Shown here: positions 1-7,951 of the stretch, piece by piece
How positions within the stretch are numbered: position 1 is the stretch's first letter
Layout of the letters: each line of letters opens with the position of its first letter
NCBI GenBank assembly: GCA_002380945.1
Contig: DFWO01000064.1
Span: forward strand, 1-22,990
Source: Methylococcaceae bacterium UBA4132
Lineage (GTDB): Bacteria; Pseudomonadota; Gammaproteobacteria; Methylococcales; Methylomonadaceae
Length of the DNA stretch: 22,990 nt
Direction: 5' to 3'
The notes under the pieces: generated by a model
The model's input: only the letters and a program-made list of their open reading frames with translations
What the model was told of the DNA's origin: nothing
Databases searched by the model: none
Position numbers and translations under genes: made by a program

Positions 1-382
1 CGTCAATGCGTAACTTCTATAAATTTATTAATCGGTTAGAATAAATAATAAAGCAATTATTAAACCGTTTTGCCGTTGTTGATTTACACCATAAAACCCA
101 TTACAAAAGGTTCATTTCAACCTTAATAAGGTAAACCATAAATGTAACTTATTGAAACATATCTTCTTAAATTTATGGCATATCTATTGCTGTAAATCAT
201 ATCTTATGTAAATTTCAGTCAATGTTATTCTTCATTGCATCATAAAATACTTTGCTAAGTGCTGATAACTTATGAGGTTATAGTAAGTCCTAAAAAGCTA
301 TCATGTTGTCAATTTTTAACTGCAAAAGATAAATTCAGCAAATTACTATTTCCCATTAAAACAGCTTGACATACAGTTAATT
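1..382. other. AT-rich non-coding stretch upstream of the glycosyltransferase cassette
   Basis: No convincing gene is seen on either strand. The stretch is strongly AT-rich. It holds a short perfect palindrome, CCTTAATAAGG (121-131), and an inverted pair CCATAAAT (136-143) and ATTTATGG (171-178) that could form a long-looped hairpin. A TTGACA hexamer lies at 366-371, only 12 bases before the first ATG, so a sigma-70 -10 box at standard spacing would fall inside the next gene. Nothing else identifiable is seen; it probably carries the cassette promoter. Confidence 0.5.
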
Positions 383-1918
383 ATGTTTAAAACGATAAAT
401 GATATGTTAGATGATCGAGATGAGCGGCAGTTGTTCGTTTTTCTGGCAGTTTATTTAGCGGCTTGGACGCTATTGGCAGCCATGTTGCCCTTGTCTATGG
501 ACTTGGACAGTGTTGAACAGGTGGTGTGGTCGCAAACAGCACAGTGGGGTTACTATAAACACCCGCCCCTGCCGTCTTTGTTATTACATAGTTTAAATAG
601 TTTGTTCGGTCATCCTTCTATGGGTTTGACGGCATTTGCTGCACAAGGCGGTAATGTTGTCGCATTAATTTATGTGTGGTTATTGGCTAAACAAATATTG
701 CCGCGCCAGTTGGCGATTGTTGCTGTTCTTATTACCTCATTGATTGCTTATCATAACTTTAGAGCCATCGTATTTAATCACAACACCGTGTCGTTACCGT
801 TTACTGCCGCCATTTTGTATTATTTTTACCGTGCAGTACGTCAACCTGAACGGCTGTTGATGTGGCTATTATTGGGTGTTGCAGGCGGCTTGGCGATGCT
901 CACTAAGTACAGTGCGGTGTTGGTGTTAGCCAGTTGTTTTATTTATGTGTTGTGGCAACGGCTGTGGACAAATCCGCAGGTTCTGTGGGGCTTGTTGTTG
1001 AGTGTATTGGTGTTTGGTGTGGTGTTTTCGCCGAATATAGTCTGGTTGATTAATCACGATTGGTTGCCGTTTACTTACCTAGATAAACAATTGACCACTT
1101 CAGGCGGACGTTTAAAACTACTGGGCAATTTTTTTGCCAATCAAGGCATTCGTTGGTGGTACACCTTGCTGGCGGTTGGGTTGTTAGCCAAGATTAGTCC
1201 GCGCAACCTGACGACAGTTGAGCCATCTAGTGGCAATGATGACCGCCGTTTCTTGCTTATCATGCAGTTTACACCGTTAATTTTAGCGATGTTGCCGCTG
1301 TTGTTTAATGGCAATTCGTTAAATAGTAATTGGGTCAGTGCGTTTTTCTTGCCTTCAGGTATTTTGCTGGTGCATTGTTTTTTTCGTTACTATGATGAAA
1401 CGCAACTGCTCAAAAATACTCGTCGTTTGGTATGGCTGATACAGCTGATTATTTTGCTGGTGTTTTTTACAGGGGCAGTCATTTATCCAGCGATGCAAGG
1501 ACGTGCGGCTCGCACTAACTTTCCTAGTCAACAATTGGCAGAGCAAGTGTCAACACTATGGCATGAACATCAACAACAACCATTAACCATAGTGATTGCC
1601 GATAATTGGTTGGGTGGTAATGTATTGCTACATACGCGTCCCGAACCGACGTTGTTAATTGATAACGATAGTGTTATTTCACCGTGGGTTAATCATCAAG
1701 ATGTGGCAAATTGTGGCGCGTTGGTATTAACCACAGTCGCTGATAAAGCATTGCCTATTTATGCCGATGTATTCGAGCAAGCATCGGCAACGGGTATATT
1801 TTCATTAACGTGGGGGCGACCACCACGCGGTGCGGTGGTGGATTATGCGTGGGCTATTTTGTCACCTGAAGCCAATGCCGCACCTTGCCGATTTAACGAG
1901 ATACACCGTGCTGATTAA
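383..1918 (+). CDS. ArnT/PMT-family membrane glycosyltransferase (polyprenyl-phosphate sugar donor)
   Basis: A 511-residue integral membrane protein with about ten hydrophobic segments, the first near residues 17-38. The acidic loop D40-L-D42-S-V-E45 and the following K-H-P-P-L-P at 59-64 match the first periplasmic loop of the PMT_2/ArnT group (GT39/GT83). Members take a sugar from a polyprenyl phosphate in the periplasm and attach it to an acceptor such as lipid A or protein. The hydrophilic C-terminal third is the expected periplasmic part. The gene overlaps the GtrA-like gene and heads a cassette with a GT2 polyprenyl-phosphate sugar transferase and a deacetylase, which supports a role in envelope sugar decoration. 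The start is uncertain: no Shine-Dalgarno sequence precedes ATG 383, and ATG 404 (residue 8) is an alternative. The sugar and acceptor cannot be read from sequence. A FlmK/ArnT-like lipid A role is inferred from context. Confidence 0.82.
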   Translation: MFKTINDMLDDRDERQLFVFLAVYLAAWTLLAAMLPLSMDLDSVEQVVWSQTAQWGYYKHPPLPSLLLHSLNSLFGHPSMGLTAFAAQGGNVVALIYVWLLAKQILPRQLAIVAVLITSLIAYHNFRAIVFNHNTVSLPFTAAILYYFYRAVRQPERLLMWLLLGVAGGLAMLTKYSAVLVLASCFIYVLWQRLWTNPQVLWGLLLSVLVFGVVFSPNIVWLINHDWLPFTYLDKQLTTSGGRLKLLGNFFANQGIRWWYTLLAVGLLAKISPRNLTTVEPSSGNDDRRFLLIMQFTPLILAMLPLLFNGNSLNSNWVSAFFLPSGILLVHCFFRYYDETQLLKNTRRLVWLIQLIILLVFFTGAVIYPAMQGRAARTNFPSQQLAEQVSTLWHEHQQQPLTIVIADNWLGGNVLLHTRPEPTLLIDNDSVISPWVNHQDVANCGALVLTTVADKALPIYADVFEQASATGIFSLTWGRPPRGAVVDYAWAILSPEANAAPCRFNEIHRAD

Positions 1919-2282
1919 GTTTATCGTCTTTGCATCAGTAGGTGTGATTGGTACAACCGCACATTATTTGTTGCTGTATCAACTGGTTGAAAGTTACGCG
2001 GTCAATGCGGTGACTGCTTCAGGCTATGGGGCAATTGCGGGGTTAATCGTCAACTATGGCTTGAATTACATTATTACCTTTAACAGCCAGCAATCACATC
2101 TTCGCGCATTTCCTAAGTTTGCCGTCATTGCAAGTATGGGTTTTGGTTTGAATATGGGGCTGATGACGCTATTGACCGCGCAATTTTATTATCTTTACGC
2201 GCAGATTTTAACGACCTTGCTGGTGTTAATCTGGAATTTTTTAGGCAATAGCCTGTGGACTTTTAAACTGGAAAGTAAATGA
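1908..2282 (+). CDS. GtrA-family small membrane protein, putative lipid-linked sugar flippase
   Basis: A 124-residue protein made almost entirely of four membrane helices, typical in length and pattern for the GtrA/DPMS-associated family, including the early F-x-x-x-G-x-x-G-T-x-x-x-Y segment. GtrA proteins are thought to help move undecaprenyl-phosphate-linked sugars across the inner membrane. The reading frame is open further upstream, to a GTG at 1830, but that would add a non-hydrophobic extension unlike the family. GTG 1908 is preceded by ACGAG and places the first helix directly after the start, so it is preferred. It overlaps the previous gene by 11 bases and its stop overlaps the next start in ATGA, indicating translational coupling. 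The partner is probably the GT2 enzyme two genes downstream. Confidence 0.8.
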   Translation: MLIKFIVFASVGVIGTTAHYLLLYQLVESYAVNAVTASGYGAIAGLIVNYGLNYIITFNSQQSHLRAFPKFAVIASMGFGLNMGLMTLLTAQFYYLYAQILTTLLVLIWNFLGNSLWTFKLESK

Positions 2283-3112
2283 CTGCGCCCATTCAGTTAA
2301 TTATTAATGCCGATGATTACGGTTATTTTCCCTGTGTCAGTCGTGGCATCATCGAAGCCGCTCAGGCGGGCGCATTGACTGCGGCGGGTATTTTGGCAAA
2401 TCACCCCGACTTAAGCACGCAACTTGACTGCTTGGATAGCGTTCCGCATTTGGATGTCGGCGTACATTTGAATTTAACCTTTAATCAACCGTTAACCAAG
2501 ACCATGAGCGAAAAACTCGCCCGTAGTCATGGGCATTTCCCTAACGCCTATCTAATGAGTGGGTTGATTCTGACGGGTAAGATTAGCTTAGCAACGGTGC
2601 GTGAGGAATGGTGCGCTCAAATCGAAGCCTGTCAGCATAAGAAATTAATGTTTTTAAATTCGCATGAGCATATACATATGCTACCCGTATTATTTCCACT
2701 GGTGCTGGAATTAGCACAAGCGTACAACATCCCTCATGTCCGCCTGACGCAAGCTGAATGGCTCGCACCTCTAACAGGCGCGGGGTTGATTCGGAATACC
2801 TTAATGCAAGCCATGCAAATATTGAATCAACGGCGACTTAACACGCCTACTCCGCTATTTTTAGGGCTAAGTCGAAGCGGAAAGCTTGATTATGATGCGC
2901 TCGCCCTCATGTTCTCAACACTGAAAGCAGGCAATAGTTACGAATTGATGTGTCATGTGGGGCATTTTGATGCGCGTGAAATTTCCGACCCACGCCTGAT
3001 TGCTTATCATGATTGGGAAGCCGAATTGGCGTTATTACAAAGCTCGCAACTGCACGCGTTATACCAAAAATTCAACATTCAGTTGAGTCATTATCACTCT
3101 TTATCCGACTAA
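2279..3112 (+). CDS. ChbG/YdjC-family carbohydrate deacetylase (NaxD/HpnK-like)
   Basis: A 277-residue soluble protein. The metal-site signatures of the YdjC/ChbG family are intact: N-A-D12-D13-Y-G near the start, G-V-H63-L-N-L, and S-H129-E-H131-I-H133 in the middle, with a C-H-V-G-H-F-D segment near 225. Family members hydrolyse N-acetyl groups of sugars or sugar-lipids, for example ChbG on chitobiose, HpnK in hopanoid gene clusters, and NaxD on undecaprenyl-phosphate-linked N-acetylgalactosamine before lipid A modification. Its position between GtrA and a GtrB-like transferase and downstream of an ArnT-like enzyme fits a NaxD-like role best. That assignment comes from context; the family assignment comes from motifs. 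The start ATG is embedded in the stop of the previous gene (ATGA). Confidence 0.85.
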   Translation: MTAPIQLIINADDYGYFPCVSRGIIEAAQAGALTAAGILANHPDLSTQLDCLDSVPHLDVGVHLNLTFNQPLTKTMSEKLARSHGHFPNAYLMSGLILTGKISLATVREEWCAQIEACQHKKLMFLNSHEHIHMLPVLFPLVLELAQAYNIPHVRLTQAEWLAPLTGAGLIRNTLMQAMQILNQRRLNTPTPLFLGLSRSGKLDYDALALMFSTLKAGNSYELMCHVGHFDAREISDPRLIAYHDWEAELALLQSSQLHALYQKFNIQLSHYHSLSD

Positions 3113-3117
3113 GAATT

Positions 3118-4074
3118 ATGAATGTAGTTATTAAAACAAGCCCTGTCATTAGTGTCATTATTCCTGCGCATAATGAAAGCCAAGGTATAGAAAGATCTGT
3201 AAAACAAATCGTAGATATTTTAACGGCGTGTATTAATAATGCGTGGGAAATCATTGTGGTTGATGATGGCAGTTCCGATGACACTTACCAGAAAGTACGC
3301 GCTCTTTCTCAGCTTGACGCTAGAATCAAAGGCATTGCACTCAGTCGCAATTTTGGCAAAGAAAATGCGTTGCTGGCAGGCTTGGACTACGCGATGGGCT
3401 CAGCAATTATTACTTTGGATGCTGATTTGCAACATCCGCCTAGTTTTATTCCCGACATGATAGCTAAATGGCACGCGGGGGCAAAAATCGTTCATGCCGT
3501 TAAGCGTAGTCGTGAACAAGATTCAGCGTGGAAAAAGTTTGCCGCATCGTCCATTAATCACCTTATCTCAGGTCTAGGCGGTATCAATATAAAAAACTCG
3601 TCTGATTTTAAATTATTGGACAGAGAAATTGTTAACATCATTATTCACCAACTGCCTGAAAAACAGCGGTTTTTTCGTGGTTTAACCAGTTGGCTAGGCT
3701 TTACGGAAGACTATATTTATTTTGATGTTGCAGAGCGTGAAGGTGATAAAAGCAAATGGTCTTTTTGGGCATTACTGGAACTTGCTATCACTGCATTAAC
3801 CTCTTTTACTGGGTTTCCACTGAGAATTATCACCTTTTTAGGGATGCTCACGTTGATATTAGGCTTTGGTGTTGCCAGTGATGCGCTGTGGTCTTTACTG
3901 CATCATCAAGCCGTTTCGGGGTATACCACTATTATTATTTGTCTGCTAATACTGGGCAGCTTTACTATGATTAGTTTAGGTATTATCGGCGAATACATTG
4001 CTAAAATTTATGATGAAGTGAAAGGCAGACCGCATTATTTAATTAGTGGTAGCGTGGGCATTGATGATGACTAA
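3118..4074 (+). CDS. GtrB/DPM1-like polyprenyl-phosphate glycosyltransferase (GT2)
   Basis: A 318-residue enzyme with an N-terminal GT-A domain: I-I-P-A-H-N-E at 14-20, nucleotide-sugar motif D-D-G-S-S-D-D at 49-55, D101-A-D103-L-Q for the divalent metal, and a K-Q-R-F-F-R-G-L region at 182-189 as in dolichyl/undecaprenyl-phosphate sugar synthases. Two C-terminal membrane helices (about 235-262 and 275-305) match the GtrB/ArnC/FlmF architecture. It should transfer a sugar from a nucleotide donor to undecaprenyl phosphate on the cytoplasmic face. The frame extends upstream to 3013, but ATG 3118 gives the correct family N-terminus and follows the deacetylase stop by 5 bases. It is the expected first enzyme of the pathway completed by its three upstream neighbours. 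Donor sugar unknown. Confidence 0.87.
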   Translation: MNVVIKTSPVISVIIPAHNESQGIERSVKQIVDILTACINNAWEIIVVDDGSSDDTYQKVRALSQLDARIKGIALSRNFGKENALLAGLDYAMGSAIITLDADLQHPPSFIPDMIAKWHAGAKIVHAVKRSREQDSAWKKFAASSINHLISGLGGINIKNSSDFKLLDREIVNIIIHQLPEKQRFFRGLTSWLGFTEDYIYFDVAEREGDKSKWSFWALLELAITALTSFTGFPLRIITFLGMLTLILGFGVASDALWSLLHHQAVSGYTTIIICLLILGSFTMISLGIIGEYIAKIYDEVKGRPHYLISGSVGIDDD

Positions 4075-4159
4075 AAACACTTTTTGTCTTAAGTTAGATT
4101 AACTTAACGGTGGGTAAAGCCCTGTTGACTGTGGCATAATGGCAGGATTTTTTAATTAC

Positions 4160-4165
4160 TATAAT
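4160..4165 (+). promoter_or_regulatory. Possible -10 box for yajC-secD-secF
   Basis: A perfect TATAAT lies 18 bases before the yajC ATG. A TTGACT occurs at 4125-4130, but the 29-base gap is too long for a normal pair, so the -35 is unclear. Just upstream, an inverted pair TTAAGTTA/TAACTTAA (around 4089-4107) may end the preceding operon. A GAGGA ribosome binding site sits at 4174-4178. Confidence 0.3.
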
Positions 4166-4183
4166 AAATAACTGAGGATAACT

Positions 4184-4534
4184 ATGAGCTTCTTTATCTC
4201 TGACGCAGCCGCTGCTGCTGCCCCTGCCGCCCAAACACCTGGCATCGAAGGAATGTTGTTTCCAGTCGGTGTGTTGGCTTTTTTCTATTTTCTATTTTTG
4301 CGTCCACAATCTAAACGCGCCAAAGAAAAAAAGGACATGATTGCAGCCATCACTAAAGGCGCGGAAGTTGTTACCTCAGGCGGAATTTTGGGTAAAGTGG
4401 TTGATATGGATGATAATTTTGTCAAAATCGAAATTTGTGACAATACTTTTATTCAAGTTCAACGCCAAAGCATCGAAACCATGATGCCGAAAGGAACTTA
4501 TAAAGCGATTACTAAAAAAGTCGTTAAGGCTTAA
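4184..4534 (+). CDS. yajC: Sec translocase accessory subunit YajC
   Basis: A 116-residue single-span membrane protein. A short Ala/Pro-rich N-terminus is followed by one membrane helix ending in F-Y-F-L-F-L-R-P-Q (about residues 29-42), the hallmark of YajC, then the cytoplasmic domain with V-T-S-G-G-I-L-G-K-V. YajC associates with SecD and SecF in the inner membrane, where the complex helps proton-driven protein export through SecYEG. secD follows after 55 bases and secF after that, the canonical order. In many gammaproteobacteria queA and tgt precede yajC; here the sugar-transfer cassette does instead. The gap to secD contains a small hairpin (TAACGC 4540-4545 with GCGTTA 4555-4560) without a T-run, so read-through is likely. 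Confidence 0.97.
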   Translation: MSFFISDAAAAAAPAAQTPGIEGMLFPVGVLAFFYFLFLRPQSKRAKEKKDMIAAITKGAEVVTSGGILGKVVDMDDNFVKIEICDNTFIQVQRQSIETMMPKGTYKAITKKVVKA

Positions 4535-4589
4535 TGTGATAACGCCGCATGACTGCGTTAAGGCGTGATTTAATTCTTGGAATAACATA

Positions 4590-6440
4590 ATGCAAAATCA
4601 TTTCCCACTTTGGAAAAATATCCTCGTACTGCTTATTTTTTTGGTCTCTCTTATTTATGCGTTGCCCAATTTATACGGCGATGACCCTTCGGTACAGGTC
4701 TCATCGGCGAATGCCTCTGTTAAATTGACCGATGAGCAAGCTAAGCAAATTGAAGCTGCTATCAAAACCACAGGCGCAACACCTAAAGCCTTTGAGTTTA
4801 AAGATAATCAAGTATTAGCTCGCTTTACTAATACCGATGAGCAAATGAAAGTTGCCGATAACTTAAGAGAGAATCTAGGTGACAATTACACCGTAGCGTT
4901 AAATCTTGCACCTACTACACCTAGCTGGTTACGCGCCTTAGGGGCGGATGCTATGTATTTAGGTTTAGACTTGCGTGGTGGGGTACATTTTCTACTTGAA
5001 GTGGATATGGATGCGGCAGTTAAGCAAGCAGAAGAGCGTTATGTAGACGATGTACGCTTGGCATTAAGAGCAGAAAAAGTACATTATCAATCGGTCGCTA
5101 AAGACAACGGCTACATCAAAGTCATTATGAAAACCGCTGATGAAAAAGCGGAAGTCTTGAAAGTGCTGAATAAAGATTTTCGTACCTTAGATATTACCGA
5201 GCCAGCTGCAGGCGAACAGGTTTGGTTAAAACTCAAAGACACAGAAATCAGAGAAATCAAAAAATTTGCCGTTGCGCAAAACATGACCACTTTGCGTAAT
5301 CGAGTCAACGAATTAGGGGTTGCAGAACCTGTTATTCAGCAACAAGGCGAAAATCGCATTGTGATTCAATTGCCTGGTGTCCAAGATACTACACGCGCTA
5401 AAGAAATTTTAGGGACTACGGCCACACTGGAATACCGTCTAGTCGATATTGAACATGACGTACAACAAGCGGTTGCAGGACATGTTCCTGTGGGTAGCCG
5501 TTTGTATATGGGAAGAGATGGACAGCCCATTTTATTAGATAGACGTGTTATCGTGACGGGCGATCAAATTGTTGATGCTGCGTCTAACGTGGATGAAAAC
5601 GGCAGACCCTCAGTGAGCGTGACGCTAAATGGTGTTGGTGCAACCAAAATGGGTAATTTCACCAAAGTCAGCGTTGGTAAACCGATGGCAGTTGTATTCA
5701 TTGAATATAAAAATGAAACCAAAGTCGTTGACGGTGTAAAAGTCCGCCACAAAGAAAAAGTGGAAAAAGTCATTAACGTTGCCACTGTTCAAGGTGTATT
5801 CAGTAAACGCTTTCAAACGACTGGTTTAGATAGCCCACAAGAAGCGCGTAATCTAGCCCTATTATTAAGAGCAGGTGCATTAGCCGCACCTGTTGATATG
5901 GTCGAAGAACGTACCGTAGGACCTAGCTTAGGTCAGGATAATATCGACAAAGGGGTGTTGTCGTTTGTGGTTGGCTTTATGCTGGTCGTGTTGTTTATGA
6001 TTATTTACTACCGACTCTGCGGCATATTTGCCAATGTTGCTTTGGCGTTTAACGTAGTAATTATTGTTGCCATTTTATCTATGTTGCAGGCAACCTTAAC
6101 CTTGCCTGGTATTGCGGGGATTATTTTAACCGTAGGTATGTCTGTTGATGCTAACGTGTTAATTTTTGAACGGATTAAAGAAGAAATTCGTTTAGGCAAT
6201 AGCCCGCAAGCCGCTATTTTTGTCGGTTTTGAAAAAGCCTTCGGTACAATTCTCGACTCCAATATCACAACTTTATTAGTCGCGGTTATGTTGTTTGCTT
6301 TTGGTACAGGCTCAGTCAAAGGCTTTGCCGTTACGCTGATTATCGGTCTTCTATCGTCTATGTTTACTGCCATTACGGGAACACGGATGATTATGAACTG
6401 GTTTTACGGCGATCGTCGCGTTGAAAAACTGTCGATTTAG
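4590..6440 (+). CDS. secD: Protein translocase subunit SecD
   Basis: A 616-residue inner-membrane protein of normal length for gammaproteobacterial SecD. It has an N-terminal membrane helix (about 8-27), a large periplasmic region including D-L-R-G-G-V-H-F-L-L-E (near 126-136), the P1 base and head subdomains, and five C-terminal helices with the SecD motif G-M-S-V-D-A-N-V-L-I-F-E-R-I-K-E-E. It uses the proton gradient to pull exported proteins out of SecYEG on the periplasmic side, together with SecF and YajC encoded on either side. The start has a TTGGAAT-like ribosome site shortly upstream. No anomalies. Confidence 0.98.
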   Translation: MQNHFPLWKNILVLLIFLVSLIYALPNLYGDDPSVQVSSANASVKLTDEQAKQIEAAIKTTGATPKAFEFKDNQVLARFTNTDEQMKVADNLRENLGDNYTVALNLAPTTPSWLRALGADAMYLGLDLRGGVHFLLEVDMDAAVKQAEERYVDDVRLALRAEKVHYQSVAKDNGYIKVIMKTADEKAEVLKVLNKDFRTLDITEPAAGEQVWLKLKDTEIREIKKFAVAQNMTTLRNRVNELGVAEPVIQQQGENRIVIQLPGVQDTTRAKEILGTTATLEYRLVDIEHDVQQAVAGHVPVGSRLYMGRDGQPILLDRRVIVTGDQIVDAASNVDENGRPSVSVTLNGVGATKMGNFTKVSVGKPMAVVFIEYKNETKVVDGVKVRHKEKVEKVINVATVQGVFSKRFQTTGLDSPQEARNLALLLRAGALAAPVDMVEERTVGPSLGQDNIDKGVLSFVVGFMLVVLFMIIYYRLCGIFANVALAFNVVIIVAILSMLQATLTLPGIAGIILTVGMSVDANVLIFERIKEEIRLGNSPQAAIFVGFEKAFGTILDSNITTLLVAVMLFAFGTGSVKGFAVTLIIGLLSSMFTAITGTRMIMNWFYGDRRVEKLSI

Positions 6441-6499
6441 GCGTGAAGACACGATTTATCGCGTCTCACTTTAACTTAGCAAACTAATGAATTAACAAC

Positions 6500-7426
6500 A
6501 TGAAAACAACCAACATAAATTTTATAGGTAATCGCAAAATTTTTCTGACGTTTTCGGCGATCTTGATGGTTATCTCAATCGTCTCGTTAGCAACACGCGG
6601 CTTACAGATGGGTATTGATTTTACGGGCGGCACATTGATTGAAGTCGGTTATCAGCAAGCCGCCGATTTAAACGTATTGCGCAACACCCTCGATGAAGTC
6701 GGCTTCTCAGATGCAATGGTGCAGAATTTTGGCACAACTAAAGACGTATTGATTCGCTTGAAACCACATGATGACATGGCAAATAAAGACATTAGTGCCA
6801 AAGTGGTGGATGCCATTAACAAAACCACTAAAGACCCCGCCACTGTGCGTCGTATCGAGTTTGTCGGTCCGCAAGTAGGTGATGACTTGGCAGAGGATGG
6901 TTTTTTAGCGTTACTGTATTCTACGATTGGTATTCTGATTTATGTCGCATGGCGATTTGAATGGAAATTTTCCGTGGGCGCAGTCATTGCAACTTTTCAT
7001 GACGTAATCGTCACATTGGGCGTATTTTCGGTATTTGGCTTAGAATTTGATTTAACAGTATTAGCCGCCATTCTCGCACTGATTGGTTACTCATTGAATG
7101 ATACCATCGTGGTTTATGACCGTATTCGCGAAAATTTCCACACGCTCAGAAAAACTTCTACCGAAGAAATTATGAATATTTCGGTCAATGTCACCTTAAG
7201 TCGTACTATCATGACTTCCTTTACCGTCTTTTTAGTATTGGTTTCGTTGTTCTTTTTAGGCGGCGAAGTGATACACAATTTTTCTATCGCCTTACTGTTT
7301 GGTGTAGTCTTCGGTACTTATTCGTCGATTTTTATCGCCAGTCCAATGGCGTTAATTTTAGGCATTAGCCCATCAGATTTAATCGTTCCTGTTAAAGAAG
7401 GCGCGGATTTAGATAATTTGCCGTAA
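6500..7426 (+). CDS. secF: Protein translocase subunit SecF
   Basis: A 308-residue membrane protein with the SecF signature G-I-D-F-T-G-G-T after the first helix (about residues 38-45), a short periplasmic domain and five C-terminal helices. These include S-L-N-D-T-I-V-V-Y-D-R-I-R-E, the paralogue of the SecD motif. It forms the proton-coupled SecDF complex. It lies 59 bases after secD; that gap carries an imperfect hairpin (about 6442-6468) without a T-run, so co-transcription with secD is expected. A G+C stem follows its stop codon. No truncation or unusual residues seen. Confidence 0.97.
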   Translation: MKTTNINFIGNRKIFLTFSAILMVISIVSLATRGLQMGIDFTGGTLIEVGYQQAADLNVLRNTLDEVGFSDAMVQNFGTTKDVLIRLKPHDDMANKDISAKVVDAINKTTKDPATVRRIEFVGPQVGDDLAEDGFLALLYSTIGILIYVAWRFEWKFSVGAVIATFHDVIVTLGVFSVFGLEFDLTVLAAILALIGYSLNDTIVVYDRIRENFHTLRKTSTEEIMNISVNVTLSRTIMTSFTVFLVLVSLFFLGGEVIHNFSIALLFGVVFGTYSSIFIASPMALILGISPSDLIVPVKEGADLDNLP

Positions 7427-7427
7427 A

Positions 7428-7447
7428 GAGGCGATGAATTGCGCCTC
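7428..7447 (+). terminator. Stem-loop just after secF, weak terminator candidate
   Basis: GAGGCG (7428-7433) and CGCCTC (7442-7447) pair around an 8-base loop two bases after the secF stop. No T-run follows, so a Rho-independent terminator is not assured; it may be an attenuator or 3'-end stabiliser. Confidence 0.35.
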
Positions 7448-7470
7448 CTACACAGCGAGCATAAATCGGT

Positions 7471-7476
7471 TATAAT
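7471..7476 (+). promoter_or_regulatory. Possible -10 box upstream of ndk
   Basis: A perfect TATAAT lies 44 bases before the ndk start and downstream of the secF stem-loop, so a separate transcription unit is plausible. No good -35 hexamer is present at 16-18 bases. Confidence 0.35.
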
Positions 7477-7519
7477 CTTCAATTAATTTTATTAACTTTA
7501 CTAAGAGTCTTACAACACA

Positions 7520-7951
7520 ATGGCAATAGAACGTACTTTTTCAATCATTAAACCCGATGCAGTCGCTAAAAACGTTATCGGACAAATTTATAGCCGTTTT
7601 GAAGCTAACGGTTTGCAAATCGTAGCGGCAAAAATGTTACATTTGACCAAAGCGCAAGCAGAAGGTTTTTATGCTGAACACAGCGAACGTGGATTTTTTA
7701 ACGACTTAATCGCATTTATGATTTCAGGTCCTGTGATGATGCAAGTGTTAGAAGGCGAAAACGCGGTATTAAAACACCGTGAAATTATGGGCGCGACTAA
7801 TCCAAAAGACGCAGCAGCAGGCACTATCCGTGCTGATTTTGCTAACAGCATTGATGAAAATGCTGTACACGGTTCTGATGCGTTAGAAACCGCTGCCAGA
7901 GAAATTGCTTATTTTTTCTCAGCCGATGAAATCGTTGCAAGAACCCGCTAA
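7520..7951 (+). CDS. ndk: Nucleoside diphosphate kinase
   Basis: A 143-residue cytosolic enzyme that balances NTP and dNTP pools by ping-pong phosphotransfer. The phosphorylated histidine is H117 in N-A-V-H-G-S-D, the same number as in E. coli. The start M-A-I-E-R-T-F-S-I-I-K-P-D and the E-I-M-G-A-T-N-P nucleotide-binding stretch are intact, and the length is that of the family. Its last 26 bases overlap the rlmN reading frame, coupling the two genes. It is the first gene of the ndk-rlmN-pilW-hisS-yfgM-bamB-der run. Confidence 0.98.
   Translation: MAIERTFSIIKPDAVAKNVIGQIYSRFEANGLQIVAAKMLHLTKAQAEGFYAEHSERGFFNDLIAFMISGPVMMQVLEGENAVLKHREIMGATNPKDAAAGTIRADFANSIDENAVHGSDALETAAREIAYFFSADEIVARTR

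Noticed and set aside
1..382. Possible small gene or tRNA in the left non-coding stretch
   Set aside because: No cloverleaf or credible ribosome-site-plus-ORF was found; the sequence is AT-rich with frequent stops.
1830..1907. Longer GtrA-like protein starting at GTG 1830
   Set aside because: The added residues are not hydrophobic and are unlike GtrA N-termini; they lie within the end of the preceding gene.
4125..4165. TTGACT plus TATAAT as a complete sigma-70 promoter for yajC
   Set aside because: The 29-base spacing is too long; only the -10 is kept, at low confidence.
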